Below are positions 54,350 to 64,000 of a stretch of DNA of 64,000 bases, one piece after another. Position numbers and translations under genes: made by a program. The notes beneath the pieces were generated by a model. The model did no database searches. It was not told the DNA's origin and saw only the letters and a program-made list of their open reading frames with translations. This stretch comes from Kingdonia uniflora (Eukaryota; Streptophyta; Magnoliopsida; Ranunculales; Circaeasteraceae), in the NCBI GenBank assembly GCA_014058105.1, contig JACGCM010001692.1:620001-684000 (forward strand), in the 5' to 3' direction. The first letter of the stretch is position 1; each line of letters starts with the position of its first letter.

Positions 54350-55550
54350 TTTTCACTTCACAAAGTTTAGACTTCTACTTACAAAGCTCAGACTTCTACT
54401 TTGACAGCTTCGACAAATCACACTTTTCACTCTACAAAGTTCAGACTTCTACTTTGAGTGATTAGACTTCGACAGCTTCGACAGATCACACCTTTCACTT
54501 ATCAAAGTTCAGACTTCTACTTCGACAGATCATACTTCGACAGCTTCGACAGATCATACCTTTCACTTTACAAAGTTCATACTTCTACTTCGACAGATCA
54601 GACTTCGACAGCTTTGACAGATCACACCTTTCACTTCACAAAGTTCAGAATTCTACTTATAAAGCTTGGACTTCTACTTCGATAACTTCGACAGATCACA
54701 CTTTTCACTTCACAAAGTTCAGACTTCTACTTCAACAGCTTAGACTTCGATAGCTTCGACAGATCACACTTCTCACTTCACAAAGTTTAGACTTCTACTT
54801 CGACAGATCAGACTTCGACAGCTTCGACAGATCACACTTTTTACTTCACAAAGTTTAGACTTCTACTTTGACAGCGCAGACTTCGACAACTTTAACAGAT
54901 CATACTTCTCACTTCACAAAGTATAGACTTCTACCTTCGACAGTTCAGAATTCTACCTTCGACAGTTTACAGTTTTCATTTCACCAAGTTCAAACTTCTA
55001 TCTTTGACAGTTCAGACTCCTCACTTTACCAAGTTCTATCTTCTACCTTCCACAAATCAACCTTCTACTTTGATAGATCGGACTTCTACTTCAATAGATC
55101 CAACTTCTACTTTAACTGATCAACCTTCTATTTCAATAGATCAGCCTTCTACATCGGCAGATCAGACTTTTACTTTAGCAGTTCAAACTTATACATCGAA
55201 AGATTAGACTTCTATTTCAACAGACTAGCCTTCTACGTCAACAGTTCAGACTTCTATTTCAATTGATCAGCCTTCTAATTTAACAGATCAGCCTTCTACG
55301 TCGACAGATCTGACTTCTACATCAACAGTTCAGACTTATACTTTGAAAGATCAGACTTCTATTTCAATAGACCCGCCTTCTACCTCAACAATTCAGACTT
55401 CTAATTCAACAGATCAGCCTTCTACATTGATAAATCTGACTTTTACTTTAAGAGTTCAGATTTTTACTTCAACAGTTCAGACTTATACTTCAAAAGATCA
55501 AACTTCTACTTCAACAGATAAGCCTTATACTTTAACAGTTTAGACTTATA
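54350..55550 (+). repeat. 1.2-kb array of 69-bp then 21-bp repeats
   Basis: From 54350 to about 54920, TTTCACTTCACAAAGTTCAG recurs every 68-73 bp. Between them stand ACTTCTACTTCGACAG words. From about 55000 to 55550 the array is mainly a 21-bp unit (like AGATCAGACTTCTACTTCAAC). In one + frame this reads as a Ser/Thr-rich heptad (DQTSTST-like) with few stops. Confidence 0.8.
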
Positions 55551-56560
55551 CTTTGATGTTTGATTCGAGTCGAATGAGAACTGAACTGATGGAAGTATTT
55601 GTAACAGTGAGATATAAAGAGAGTATCTCACCTTTGATAGAGGTGCTAATGATGGGAGGTTGACCAAGGTAGGTTTTGAGTTTGAGGAAGGCCTGTTCAT
55701 AGTCGGGTGTCCAGTTAATCTTAGTATTGTTTTTTTTTTTTTTGTGGACTCCTTGGTCGCATAAGAGAGAAAAGAACCAAGCATAACGGTCTAAGGATTT
55801 GCAAATGAAATGGTAGAGGGCTGCTATCTTACCAGCCACTTTTTAAACATCTTTTTTGGGTCGGGGCGAAGGCATTCTGATGAGGGCTCGAATATGGGTA
55901 GGGTCAATCTCGATACCTCGTTTACTGATTAGATGGCCAAAAAATTTGCCATTCAAAACACCAAATTTGCATTTTTCTGGGTTGAGTTTCATGCTGTATG
56001 TTCAAAGTATCGAAAAGACTTCATTTAGGTCCTGGATGTGGGTATGTTTTTGGAGCCTCTTGTACAGCATGTTGTCGATGTAAGCGTCAACCAACTTGCC
56101 AAGTAAGGGTTTAAACATGGTTGTAACAAGACGTTGATAAGTGGCACCCGCATTTTTAAGGCCGAAGGGCATGACATTAAAACAGTAAAGGCCTTGTTCA
56201 GTGATAAAGGAAGTTTTGAGTTGATCTTCGGGAATGAGGGGTACCTAATTGTATCCCGAGGCCGCGTCGATCATAGATAGGCGCTCATGTTCAGCAGTGG
56301 CATCAATGAGTACTGAGATGATCGGGAAGGGGAAGCTGTCTTTTGGTGTGTGCTTGTTGAGGTCTGTGAAGTCGACGCAGATTCTAATCTTGCCGTTCTA
56401 TTTGGGAACTGCAACAATATTTAATATCCAGTCAACATATTTCACTTCTCTGATGTATCCTGTGACTATAAGCTTATTGACTTTGAGGTTTACTAGTTCT
56501 CAAAGTTGCGGGGCCAAAGTACGCTTCTTCTATTTTACTACTGTGGACTGGGGGGTGAGA
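55546..56560 (-). pseudogene. Ty3/gypsy reverse transcriptase of element 2
   Basis: On the minus strand: VDFTDLNKHTPKDSFPFPI, then IDATAEHERLSMIDAASGYN, then FGLKNAGATYQRLVTTMF, with the active site AYIDNM near 56075-56090. Here the second Asp of Y-x-D-D is Asn, while in element 1 the first is Asn. The thumb region NWTPDYEQAFLKLKTYLGQP follows and breaks off at the array at 55550. Four or more stops are present. Confidence 0.85.
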
Positions 56561-56879
56561 TCAAAGTTGTGACATGCCAAACTGGGGTCGACACCAGGCA
56601 TCTCCTGGAGTGTCCATATAAAGATGTCTTTGTTTGGTCGAAGGAAGTTTGTGAGTTCGAGGCGCTCGGTCTCGTTGAGAAAGGTTCCAATGAATGTACC
56701 TCAACCAAGACCGTCGACTTCGATATAGAGAGTAGGTTCGATGGGTGAGGTGGCATCTGTTGAAGGTATGGGGATAAAGAGAGATAGTGATTGCTATAGG
56801 AGTCTGACGAGCTTCCGGGTCTGATCGATCTCTGGATGCTCGTATGAACGGGCGAGGCGCTAAAAGCCTTTTAAATTCC

Positions 56880-57240
56880 AAGTACCCACGGGGGTAATAA
56901 AATGAAGGGTCTGATGATAAGTCAAAGGTATGGCACGCATGGCATGGAGCCAGTCGCGCCCGAGGATGCCAAGGTATTCAGGCTTCTTATCGATGGTAAA
57001 AAGCTAGTTTATAATGTGACAGGGCCGGTGGTAACTGAGAGGCTGATTCAACCAACAACAACTTATGTGGCCCTATTAAAACCTCTGAGTTTGACATTGG
57101 CAACAGTGATGAGGTGTTTTTTCTTCATGGTTTGGACAGTTTGGAGAAAAAGTACTTTGGCTGCACTTCCTGTATCGATGAGCATGGTATAAAGGATGAG
57201 GTGTTCGATGTTTATCATGATGACTAATAGATCGGAATGG
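56880..57240 (-). pseudogene. Retroviral-type aspartic protease of element 2
   Basis: On the minus strand, MLIDTGSAAKVLFLQTVQTM carries the catalytic D-T-G-S (Asp codon near 57178). It is followed by KLRGFNRAT and, after a frame change, LGILGRDWLHAMRAIPLTYH, the conserved I-L-G-R-x-W-L flap-end motif. It is decayed by stops. Confidence 0.8.
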
Positions 57241-57529
57241 GGAAAATGAATATACGATGTGTCGCAGTCGATGAAAGAGATGACTTCGGGTTGAGGGGAA
57301 AGGCCTAATTATGGAAGGAGGGTATGCAGCTTTTCCTGGTAGGTAAGTTTGTTGTATTCTTCAACACGCTTGCGTTTACTCTTGGAATTGCCGTTGTCGA
57401 TATTATTGACTTCAATGAAATTTATTCGTTTGATATGTACATCGACTGGGTCGACAACAGAAGTGGGTTGAGGTTTAAGGTACGATCCGTCAAGATAATT
57501 GGGAATGTCAATAACATACTGATGTAGGT

Positions 57530-59068
57530 GACTTTATTTTAGGGTGATTTTGCGAGAGCGCTGTAGGGCGAAGCACTTATTGGTGTGGTGACAGTTACAT
57601 TTGTGGTTAGTACAGCAAGGTTCGCCAGGTTTTAATTTGATGGGAAAAGGGATACGCCATATGGGGTCTGCCTAAATCTGTGGTAGAAAGGTGTTGTGAG
57701 GGGCAGTGAGTATGGGTAGAACCGGCTTCGGTCGCTTCCTCGGAGCTTCGACACTATTGTCATTGTGAGGGCGCTTGCGGCTCTTAATCACCTGTGAGAC
57801 AGGAGCGACCAGGGGTGTAGGATTAGAATGTGGGCCTTGTCAAGGTTTATTGATGGTAGTGGTCGAATGATGCCCCTATTTTCATGATTCGTGAAGGCGC
57901 TCAAGGTCGATATAGCCATTAAATTTTGAGAGCATCTCCTCGAGGGTTCGAGGTTTATGGAGGACCAGGTAATCTTTGGCACGACTGTGGTCTTACAATG
58001 CATTTGATTACGCGAGTACAACATTCGCGCAGTCAAGGTTTTCGAATTTTTGCGACTCTTGGTGAAGGCTTCAAGGGTTTCACTGTTGGATTTTCTAAAG
58101 TTGAAGAGGGCATCGACTGTGACCTCTCTGTCTTTGTTGAAGGCAAACTGTACAATGAAAAGATAGGATAGTTGCTCAAAGCTTCGAATAAATCCATTGG
58201 GAAGGTTATGGTACCATCGTAGAGGGCTATCTGTGAGACTTGTCAGAAAAAGGTGGCACATCAGGTGGTTGGCTGTGGAGTAGAGGCTGAGGGCATTTTA
58301 GAATTTGAGGATATAGGATTGAGGGTCGGTGTTGAGGTATTCGCTGAGTTTGGGAGCGCGGAAATTTGGAGGTACCTCGATGGTGAGGAGTTTGGGTCAA
58401 AGAGGGTTATTCAGTCGACTCAAGGAGTTGGGAGGTTGGGCTTGCGCTGACGCGGATAATAGGTTAGATTTTGTAGTCGAAGTTCTGCTGTGCATAATAG
58501 GCATGATAAGGGGGTGATCGAGGGATTCGAGGATGATGAGGCCGAGTGTTTGGCATATTTTCTACGCCGCGCTCCCCGTGGCATTCTCGGGTAAGGTGGC
58601 ATTTGGGGTGTCTGGAGGAGCGAATGGTGGAGTTAGAGGTGCTTTCTGTGGGGTTGATGCCAAGGTGAATGGAAGAAGTGGGTGAAACGGTGGGGGGAGC
58701 ACCTACGGTACCGATGTTGATAGGGGTACTTTTTGATATGGTAGAGGTCCCAGCCGAGTGCGAGCAGACACACACGATAAGGCTGGTGCTTGGGACGGTA
58801 TGGGAGCATAAAGAGGCTCCAGACACTGTAGCTCTTGGTCTGTGTTACACAGCTCATCAATGGAGCAGTTCTGTCTTTCGGCATCGTCCAGATGGCGGTG
58901 CCATTAAGCTTCAATTTCATGCCGGTGCTTTTCACATTCCTGCTGCAGTTGAGTATGGTGTCGCTCATCGGCCTGAGCGAATTGCTAGGAAAGTAGGGCG
59001 AGTTGGGCGGCCACTCCGTCGACGGAGTTGCGGGCATGGGTGAAACTGGAATGGAGGGTGGGTGTCAT
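57530..59068 (-). pseudogene. gag of element 2
   Basis: The start is ATG 59068 (MTPTLHSSFTHARNSVDG), followed by a Gln/His/Glu-rich helical region (QLQQECEKHRHEIEA) with two stops. The capsid-like gag core is open at 58261-57788 (SLTDSPLRWYHNLPNGFI, FEQLSYLFIVQFAFNKDREV). A Cys/His cluster EPCCTNHKCNCHHTNKC near 57560-57620 is the remains of the nucleocapsid zinc knuckle. It sits directly after the PBS and leader, as expected. Confidence 0.8.
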
Positions 59069-59133
59069 TGAGAATAATCTTTGGGAGCTGGAAAAGGGAG
59101 ACAATAAACAAGGTAGATTTGTACGGTGGGAAG

Positions 59134-59149
59134 CACAGACGGCGCCAAA
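59134..59149 (-). other. Primer-binding site of element 2
   Basis: On the minus strand TTTGGCGCCGTCTGTG directly follows the 5' LTR end (CTTACA). The same sequence follows the X-type LTR at 10620. TGGCGCC-type sites are common in plant Ty3/gypsy elements; the exact tRNA is not assigned here. Confidence 0.8.
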
Positions 59150-59896
59150 TGTAAGGGCCTAACTTCATTTAGAGGGGAAGTAAGCTATTGCACTACGGGA
59201 TTAATCCTTTATCAAAGGAGTTCAAGTATATAATCTATAGTGCATTTACTCTACTGATACTATACTTGGCGTTGAGGCCTAGAATGTGACGTACAACGAC
59301 CTCTGATGAGGATTTTTAAGAGTGTTTATATTCCTATCGAGTAGTCGAAGTTTCAAGTACTGAGTTTTCTCAAGGTGGTCGATGGTAAACAGTAAGAGCT
59401 TAAGGGAAAGATTTTGTAACCCCTCATTGGTTCCCCATCTCTCCTATTTATAGAACATAGGATGGGCTGAGTCACCAAGGTTTGGTCACATTACATGGGT
59501 ACCATCCGGATATCGAGCGGGTATCCCGGAGTTGGTATTGATTCCAAAAATTTTGGATCTGTCATTGTAATAGTTGGTGGGCCTGTCTCTGTACTCTGAC
59601 TCTGTAGCAGTTATTCGGTCTGTCACTGTATCTGTAAGGACCAACAATGTTGCTGTCTTGTCTAGTTCGCTGGCTGTCTGTCTTGCCACACTTCGACCAT
59701 GTACGGATATGGTCGAAGTGTTTCTGATGTTGATGAGGAGTTCTTCTTCGAGGCTTGTTTAAAGTCGAGGCTTCGTCTTCGAATTATCTTGCAAGGCTTT
59801 ATTTATAGATTGAGTGGGCTTCGATGTATTTCAGTAGGCCTTGAGGTAGCCTTCGTGTGTTCAACTGGGGTTGAAGGCTGCGAGTAGGCTATTAGA
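59150..59896 (-). repeat. 5' LTR of element 2 (Y-type, 747 bp)
   Basis: The + strand starts TGTAAGGGCCTAAC and ends GTAGGCTATTAGA (the final CA decayed to GA). It is flanked by the PBS on the left and the AGGAT target duplication on the right. A minus-strand TATA box (TATAAATAG) lies near 59446-59456. Confidence 0.9.
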
Positions 59897-59901
59897 AGGA
59901 T
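59897..59901 (+). repeat. Target-site duplication of element 2, right copy
   Basis: AGGAT, identical to 44643-44647. Confidence 0.9.
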
Positions 59902-60098
59902 TAGATGCAAGTGGCAGGGAACTTGAGTATGCCCGTTATTTCTATGAGGTATGTTTTCGTGAACTAGTGAGGGATCCTGCAGATCGAGAAGAGGTAGTTG
60001 GATTGATTGCTAAGGTGGAGATCAAATTTAAGGATATGAGGATTGCTGTAGGTGAATTGGTTTGATATGGTTCCCCAGGTGATCATGGCTATTTTTAA
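59902..60098 (+). pseudogene. Antisense beta gene of element 3, 3' part
   Basis: It continues LDASGRELEYARYFYEV, then CFRELVRDPADREEVVGLI, then AKVEIKFKDMRIAVGELV, a TGA at 60063, YGSPGDHGYF and a final TAA (60096-60098). It is in frame with 44506-44647. The element C homologue ends CGAPGHLGCF. The whole protein would be about 115 residues with one stop in each part. Confidence 0.7.
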
Positions 60099-60594
60099 TA
60101 CATCTATATGTGAGGTTCATGGAATAGATGTAAAATAGGGGTGATTGAATAGGAATGTACTGAGTTTGAATAAATTTGAAAGAAATTGTTGAATAGATCC
60201 TTTATTCGTGTGAATGTTGTTTGTTACTGTTGCGTAAAAATGAATTTAAAAATATTTTAAACTCTATTATGGTAGTTTTGAAAATAACGTCATTGTTGCT
60301 ATAAGAGTAGAAGAAGAAGTACGCACAAAAAAGTAGAGAGGTTCTAAATTTGTTTCTAGTGAGAAGTTGTGAAAACTCCATTGCGTGTAAAGAGTGAGTC
60401 AATATTAGTAGGGTATGGTTAGAGGGTGATTTGGAAAAAAGAGATTAAAATATAAGGGGAAAGGTAATGATGGAAAGCGTTTGTACCAAAAAGGTACAAA
60501 ACGTCTAAATGGATAGTGGAAGGGACACCTTGGTTCCAAAACTGAGGATAGCTCATGCGAGGCTCAATAACTGCCAGTATTTAGAGAGAGAAAA

Positions 60595-60603
60595 TATAAA
60601 TAG
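60595..60603 (+). promoter_or_regulatory. Promoter of antisense gamma gene, element 3
   Basis: TATAAATAG follows CAATAACTGCCA and GAGAGAGAAAA, the same block as in element C at 14981-15018. Confidence 0.6.
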
Positions 60604-60673
60604 CGCTTCATCTTCGTCAATCAATCATTTTTCAACATCGGAAAACTTAAAGAGAAGTGAGAATGGAAGGAAA

Positions 60674-61801
60674 ATGAGTGGCAAAAATAGTACTGAAACT
60701 TGTGTAGATTCAAACAAGAGGGATCATCAGTCAATGCATGGGAGAGGTGCTGAATCTGAGCCGCGAAGGTAGTTGTACAGAAGCGTGGTGAGGGAAGGAT
60801 AGGCGCTGCCTCGGATTCACATTCCGATATAGAAGGTTAGTAGATATATGTGTATGTGTTTTTGAAAATCAATTTTGCATTGTTAGGAAAATGATAAATT
60901 ACTATTTATAGTAATCTAAAATTAGTTGTTATAAGAGATATGCAAGATATTTGAATATGGTTGACGTATATAAATAGAAGATAATAATAGATACCTTGAC
61001 CAGTATGTAGGCCGATCGGGAGGAGTGTTGTGTAGGATAAAAATCCTTACTTATAGCTGAGATGAGGAACTCCCCTGTAAGTGAGGCATCGACCTCTGGT
61101 AGGGCGACTGAGTCTGAGATTAAAGCGTCTAGATGTGAGGAAGTAGGTGTTGATCAATTTCCAGAATTCCCCAGAAGATTAGTATCCTACCCTCCTCGCT
61201 CGAATGCATTTGGAGAGTTCTGTAAAGCTAAGGTTGCTACAGGAGGTAGATGGGGAAACTGTATTGAGTACACCGGTAGGCAATTTAGGGGTTGTACTGT
61301 AGCAACGGGAGATGAATACTTTTATTTACTGGCTGATTTGGGGAAGGAGAAGAGAAATAGGGGTATAGATGAATCGATCTCTTTTGAGTACTTTAATAGG
61401 GATGTTTGGAGCAAACTTTTAGAGGGTTTTCTGTGTTACCTGTCTCAGTTGGAGTATAGGTTGAGGCTTCCCCTTAGTAATCTGCCGAAATGGATTATGA
61501 ATCTTATCGGTGCATGTCCTGTTCAAATGAATGGGAACATGTAAGAGGTGATAAGTGTTTGTAAAGCTTTGAACTCACGGTGGGAAGGACAGGGTAGAAA
61601 GAGAAGGATATCCTCTGAGGATGTGTTACAGTTTTATGGTGTAAAAAATTTTAGCCCAAGTGAAGGGGCTTATTTTTGCACGAAGGCAACTCGACTTCGC
61701 TTCTTCGATCTAAACTAAGTAGGTCGATCTTGGAATGATAACGTGATATGGGTGAAGGGTGGCTGCCTTCAGAGAGATGATGAAGAACCCATGAAACTTT
61801 T
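60674..61801 (+). pseudogene. Antisense gamma gene of element 3, first exons and core
   Basis: Exon 1 starts near 60674 (MSGKNSTETCVDSNKRD) and ends at a GAAG|GTTAGT donor near 60837 after a frameshift. The core exon begins near 61050 and is open to 61544: FPRRLVSYPPRSNAFGEFC, GRQFRGCTVATGDEYFYLL, SISFEYFNRDVWSKLLEGFL, LPKWIMNLIGACPVQMNGN. After a stop: ISSEDVLQFYGVKNF, VGRSWNDNVIWVKGGCLQ and EEPMKLL. This is the best-preserved X-subfamily core and the best query for homology searches. Its residues MNGN...and GRSWNDN align with element 1 MNGNFYK and GRGWDKD. Confidence 0.7.
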
Positions 61802-61903
61802 GTTTAGAACTTTAAAATAATGTAAGTATAACAATGCATAATGTATAAGATTGATAGTTGAAGTTGTAAGTTATTTACTGATGTTGATGTCTTGTGTATG
61901 ACA

Positions 61904-62343
61904 GGTCCCAAATCACAGGTGGAGAGGAAAGAGTCGTTGTTAGATAAAGTCGCTCTAGAGGAGACTGAGCTCGAGGCTGTATTAAAAGATTTTGGTATCA
62001 GCAGGAAGAAATGTGTTAACAGCCGAGTTGAAAAGGTTTTAAAGTCCCATTCATCAAGGCTAATGACGAGTGTTGATAGCAACAAAAAGAGAAGGGGACT
62101 GATGGGGAAAGGCAAACGAGCTTGCCGAAGACCTCTGGAATGGACAAGGTATTATCCGAGTCCATTACATCGAGCAAGTTAGCTCGAATATTCTTGAAAA
62201 GGCAACAACTGAAGCGTCCTGCGGATGCTGGGGCTTCGAGAAATAGTGCTGCCGCCAAGAAGGCAAATAAGAGAAGGGCTAATCCTTTTGACGTATCTAG
62301 CGGGAAGGTCATTGATGATCGATCTGATATGGAGGAGGGCTAG
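61904..62343 (+). pseudogene. Antisense gamma gene of element 3, linker exon
   Basis: After a TGTATGACAG acceptor: GPKSQVERKESLLDKVALEE, TELEAVLKDFGISRKK. After a frame change: SSKLARIFLKRQQLKRPAD, NSAAAKKANKRRANPFD, with a basic patch that may act in nuclear import. The matching intron and exon start in element C are at 16371. Confidence 0.6.
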
Positions 62344-62519
62344 AAAGGGGTAAAAGAGAGGGACAGGTTGGCAGCTCTCCGTGGAGAGGTGGAATTGGGC
62401 AAAATGGTAGGCTCATATCCTCGATTATGTATTTGTGATAGATTATGTACAATGACACAAGGTAATCAATAAGGTCGATTTGCTATTTTACTGGCTGCTT
62501 GATTGATGAAGGGAATCTG

Positions 62520-64000
62520 CCTGGGGGCTAAGGAGGAGAGAGCCGTGCTGAGGAGGTAAAATGTTGAGCTCGAAAGGAATATAGCTCAGCTAAAAAATTA
62601 TCTGAGCCAGGAGGGGAAACGGCTGGAGGTGTTGAAGGCTTCCCAAGTTGTTGAGGTGAACAGGCTGTAATCGAAGGCGAGAGTGGACCTGGAGGAGGTG
62701 GGGGCTGAGCATGACTGCCTTAGGTGTCACCTTATGTCCAAAGGATACTTAGAAGAGGAGGTGGATGCCATTAGGGTTGACACCTATGTAGAGGAAGAGG
62801 ATAAAAAAGTTTAAAGATGATGTCATTGGGGTGGTTGAAGGGCTGGATGATGTGTTTCCTCAGACGGTGAGGAATAGCCAAGGGGATGATAACGAGTGCC
62901 CGAAAACTAAAATTATGATGTTAGGATAGTATGATTGTACTGTAATTGTATGAATATGTGGGATATTGTAGACTGGTTAGACATATTTGGGATAGAACTC
63001 TGTAGGCTAAGTTACTTTCCTTAAACCTTGTTGTAGAAACCTAAGGACATACGCCTCAGAATAAAAAGTTAGAGGTTGAGCTTGCTAAGGAGAGAGAGAT
63101 TTCAACGTCTCTGCTGCCTATACAAGCGAAGCTACTGGTTGGAATCGAGAAAGAAATTTTGATTCGTATGCTGCATTAGTATAGAGTTAGAAGCAATGAA
63201 TAGCATGTAGAGACAAATCAATAACTCGTTACCGATTTTGGGGTAAACGGCATTGGAATGGTGCTGGACATAAAATAATTTAGATTATTGGCATACTCAA
63301 GTATAGAGAATGCGTACCTTAGACTTGTGAATATATGTTATAGAGCATTCACCCGAGATTATATTTCGACCTTAAGTTCAGAAGTTGTTGTACACAGTGA
63401 ATGTTAAAAAATAGATATCTTATTAGATATGAGGGATGTAGATTTGGATGTTCTAAATTGAACTGATATAATATATTTGTAGTGTTTAGGTCGAATTGGA
63501 GTCAGTTCACTTTCCCAAAGATTAAGCTCTCCAATGTAACCAGGAATTTGTAGAAGAGCTTGATAGGATGAGAGAGGCAAATGAATATCGAGAAGATTAA
63601 CACGTGAAGGTGCATTTTAAATATGTTGAGGCGACGCAAACAGTTTTTGACCTATCTTGGCAGATCGATGAGAAGGATGCCGAAATAGAGAAAGGACGAA
63701 AAGAGATCGGGGAATTAAGAGAATGTGCAGCGACACTCAAAAACTAGAATGATGCATTGTTGGCAAAGAGCAAGGAAGCAGACATGGCCCGTTACCGCGT
63801 ACAGGCTTTAGAAAGATCAGAGGGTGATCTGAATTGATTGGTGGGTTGCTTGAGATGGGACCTAGCCAGGAAAATACATGACTAGGAGCAAATTCAATCT
63901 AATTTGGCGAATAGCAAAAGCGAGCTGGGGAGATTTAAAAAGAAATTAGTCGATAAAGATAACGACATAAGGAGAGCTCGAGAAGATCTAACTACATCTG
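62520..64000 (+). pseudogene. Antisense gamma gene of element 3, coiled-coil exons, runs off window
   Basis: 62520-62815: GAKEERAVLRR, stop, VELERNIAQLKNYLSQEGKR, HLMSKGYLEEEVDAIRVDTY. An exon starts near 63044 (acceptor TTGTTGTAG). From about 63560 comes a long helical stretch, DEKDAEIEKGRKEIGELREC, SKEADMARYRVQALERSEGD, SKSELGRFKKKLVDKDNDIR, ending at the window edge. It has stops throughout. It matches element C exons at 17041-18624 in order. Confidence 0.6.

Larger units (their letters stand above)
52319..55550 (+). mobile_element. Internally deleted Tat-like derivative inside element 2
   Basis: A Y-type 5' LTR (52319-53042) in + orientation is followed by a decayed PBS region (TTTTACTATGTCTGTACTTC, 53043-53062) and the gag start at 53129. 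The sequence then jumps to the last codons of pol, followed by 193-bp repeats, 3' untranslated sequence and a long simple-sequence array. No 3' LTR is seen. It replaces the RNase H part of element 2 between 52318 and about 55550, so insertion was accompanied by loss of host sequence. Confidence 0.65.
44648..59896 (-). mobile_element. Element 2: complete Tat-like retrotransposon, 15.2 kb
   Basis: It is bounded by two Y-type LTRs (44648-45393 and 59150-59896) in the same orientation and a perfect 5-bp duplication. On the minus strand from the right: PBS (59134-59149), gag from 59068, protease, RT, [insert], integrase, tandem repeats. On the + strand at the left are the antisense alpha (two copies) and gamma genes, then the 3' LTR. 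RNase H is missing where the derivative at 52319 inserted. The LTRs differ by roughly one base in six over the first 150 bases compared by eye, so the insertion is old. Confidence 0.9.
42299..64000 (-). mobile_element. Element 3: Tat-like element, 3' LTR and antisense genes, runs off window
   Basis: The X-type LTR (42299-42917) is followed by ATCGCCTCCTCAC, a decayed reverse-complement PPT, so it is the 3' LTR of a minus-oriented element. Antisense genes alpha, beta and gamma follow on the + strand in the order seen in element C. Element 2 (44648-59896) is inserted inside beta; gamma then continues to the window end. Pol and the 5' LTR should lie beyond 64000. Confidence 0.8.

Noticed and set aside
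58464..59043. Long + strand open frames opposite gag (e.g. 58669-59043)
   Set aside because: The minus strand carries the gag start, PBS context and conserved residues. The + frames are shadows without homologues.

Overview
The window looks like flowering-plant, probably eudicot, nuclear heterochromatin. The reasons are a dense nest of decayed plant-type LTR retrotransposons, a plant L1-type LINE, plant hAT transposons, and two exons of an AGC-VIII protein kinase, a family found in plants. No intact host gene is visible. Nearly every coding stretch carries premature stops or frameshifts. Most functional calls are made by recognising protein motifs by eye, not by a database search.

Layout. 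(1) 1-7184: the 3' part of a Ty3/gypsy Tat-like element in + orientation ('element 1': RT, RNase H, integrase, tandem repeats, an antisense spliced gene, a 760-bp LTR). It is inserted in 7185-9120, a piece of an antisense gene from another such element ('element B'). (2) 9120-12006: TTCGAAC-rich LTR-like sequence, a LINE ORF1 fragment, and the 5' end (LTR, PBS, gag start) of a minus-oriented Tat-like element. (3) 12007-19435: the 3' LTR and antisense gene region of 'element C' (minus orientation). (4) 19436-20403: the integrase end and LTR start of another gypsy element. (5) 20404-31478: a broken AGC kinase gene on the minus strand. Its 10.3-kb intron holds a LINE that itself contains a 1-kb hAT, an LTR-like insert and a Ty1/copia element. 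(6) 31479-34483: AT-rich sequence and an old copia LTR. (7) 34484-40510: a minus-oriented copia RNase H split by a 4.77-kb hAT with decayed transposase. (8) 42299-64000: 'element 3', a minus-oriented Tat-like element. Its antisense beta gene is split by the complete, nested 'element 2' (44648-59896, perfect 5-bp target-site duplication). Element 2 is in turn interrupted by an internally deleted relative (52319 to about 55550).

The most interesting system is the antisense gene module carried between pol and the 3' LTR of these Tat-like elements. I call its genes alpha (about 110 aa), beta (about 110 aa) and gamma (multi-exon, with a conserved G-R-x-W core and, in the C/3/B subfamily, long coiled coils). 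Each unit has a TATA box 40-90 bp upstream of its ATG, on the strand opposite gag-pol. Gamma introns sit at the same codon positions in independent elements. In element 2 the three gamma exons join in one frame, broken only by stop codons. Extra ORFs in either orientation are known in Tat-lineage elements as a class. The repeated multi-promoter, intron-bearing arrangement across the copies here is what deserves follow-up.
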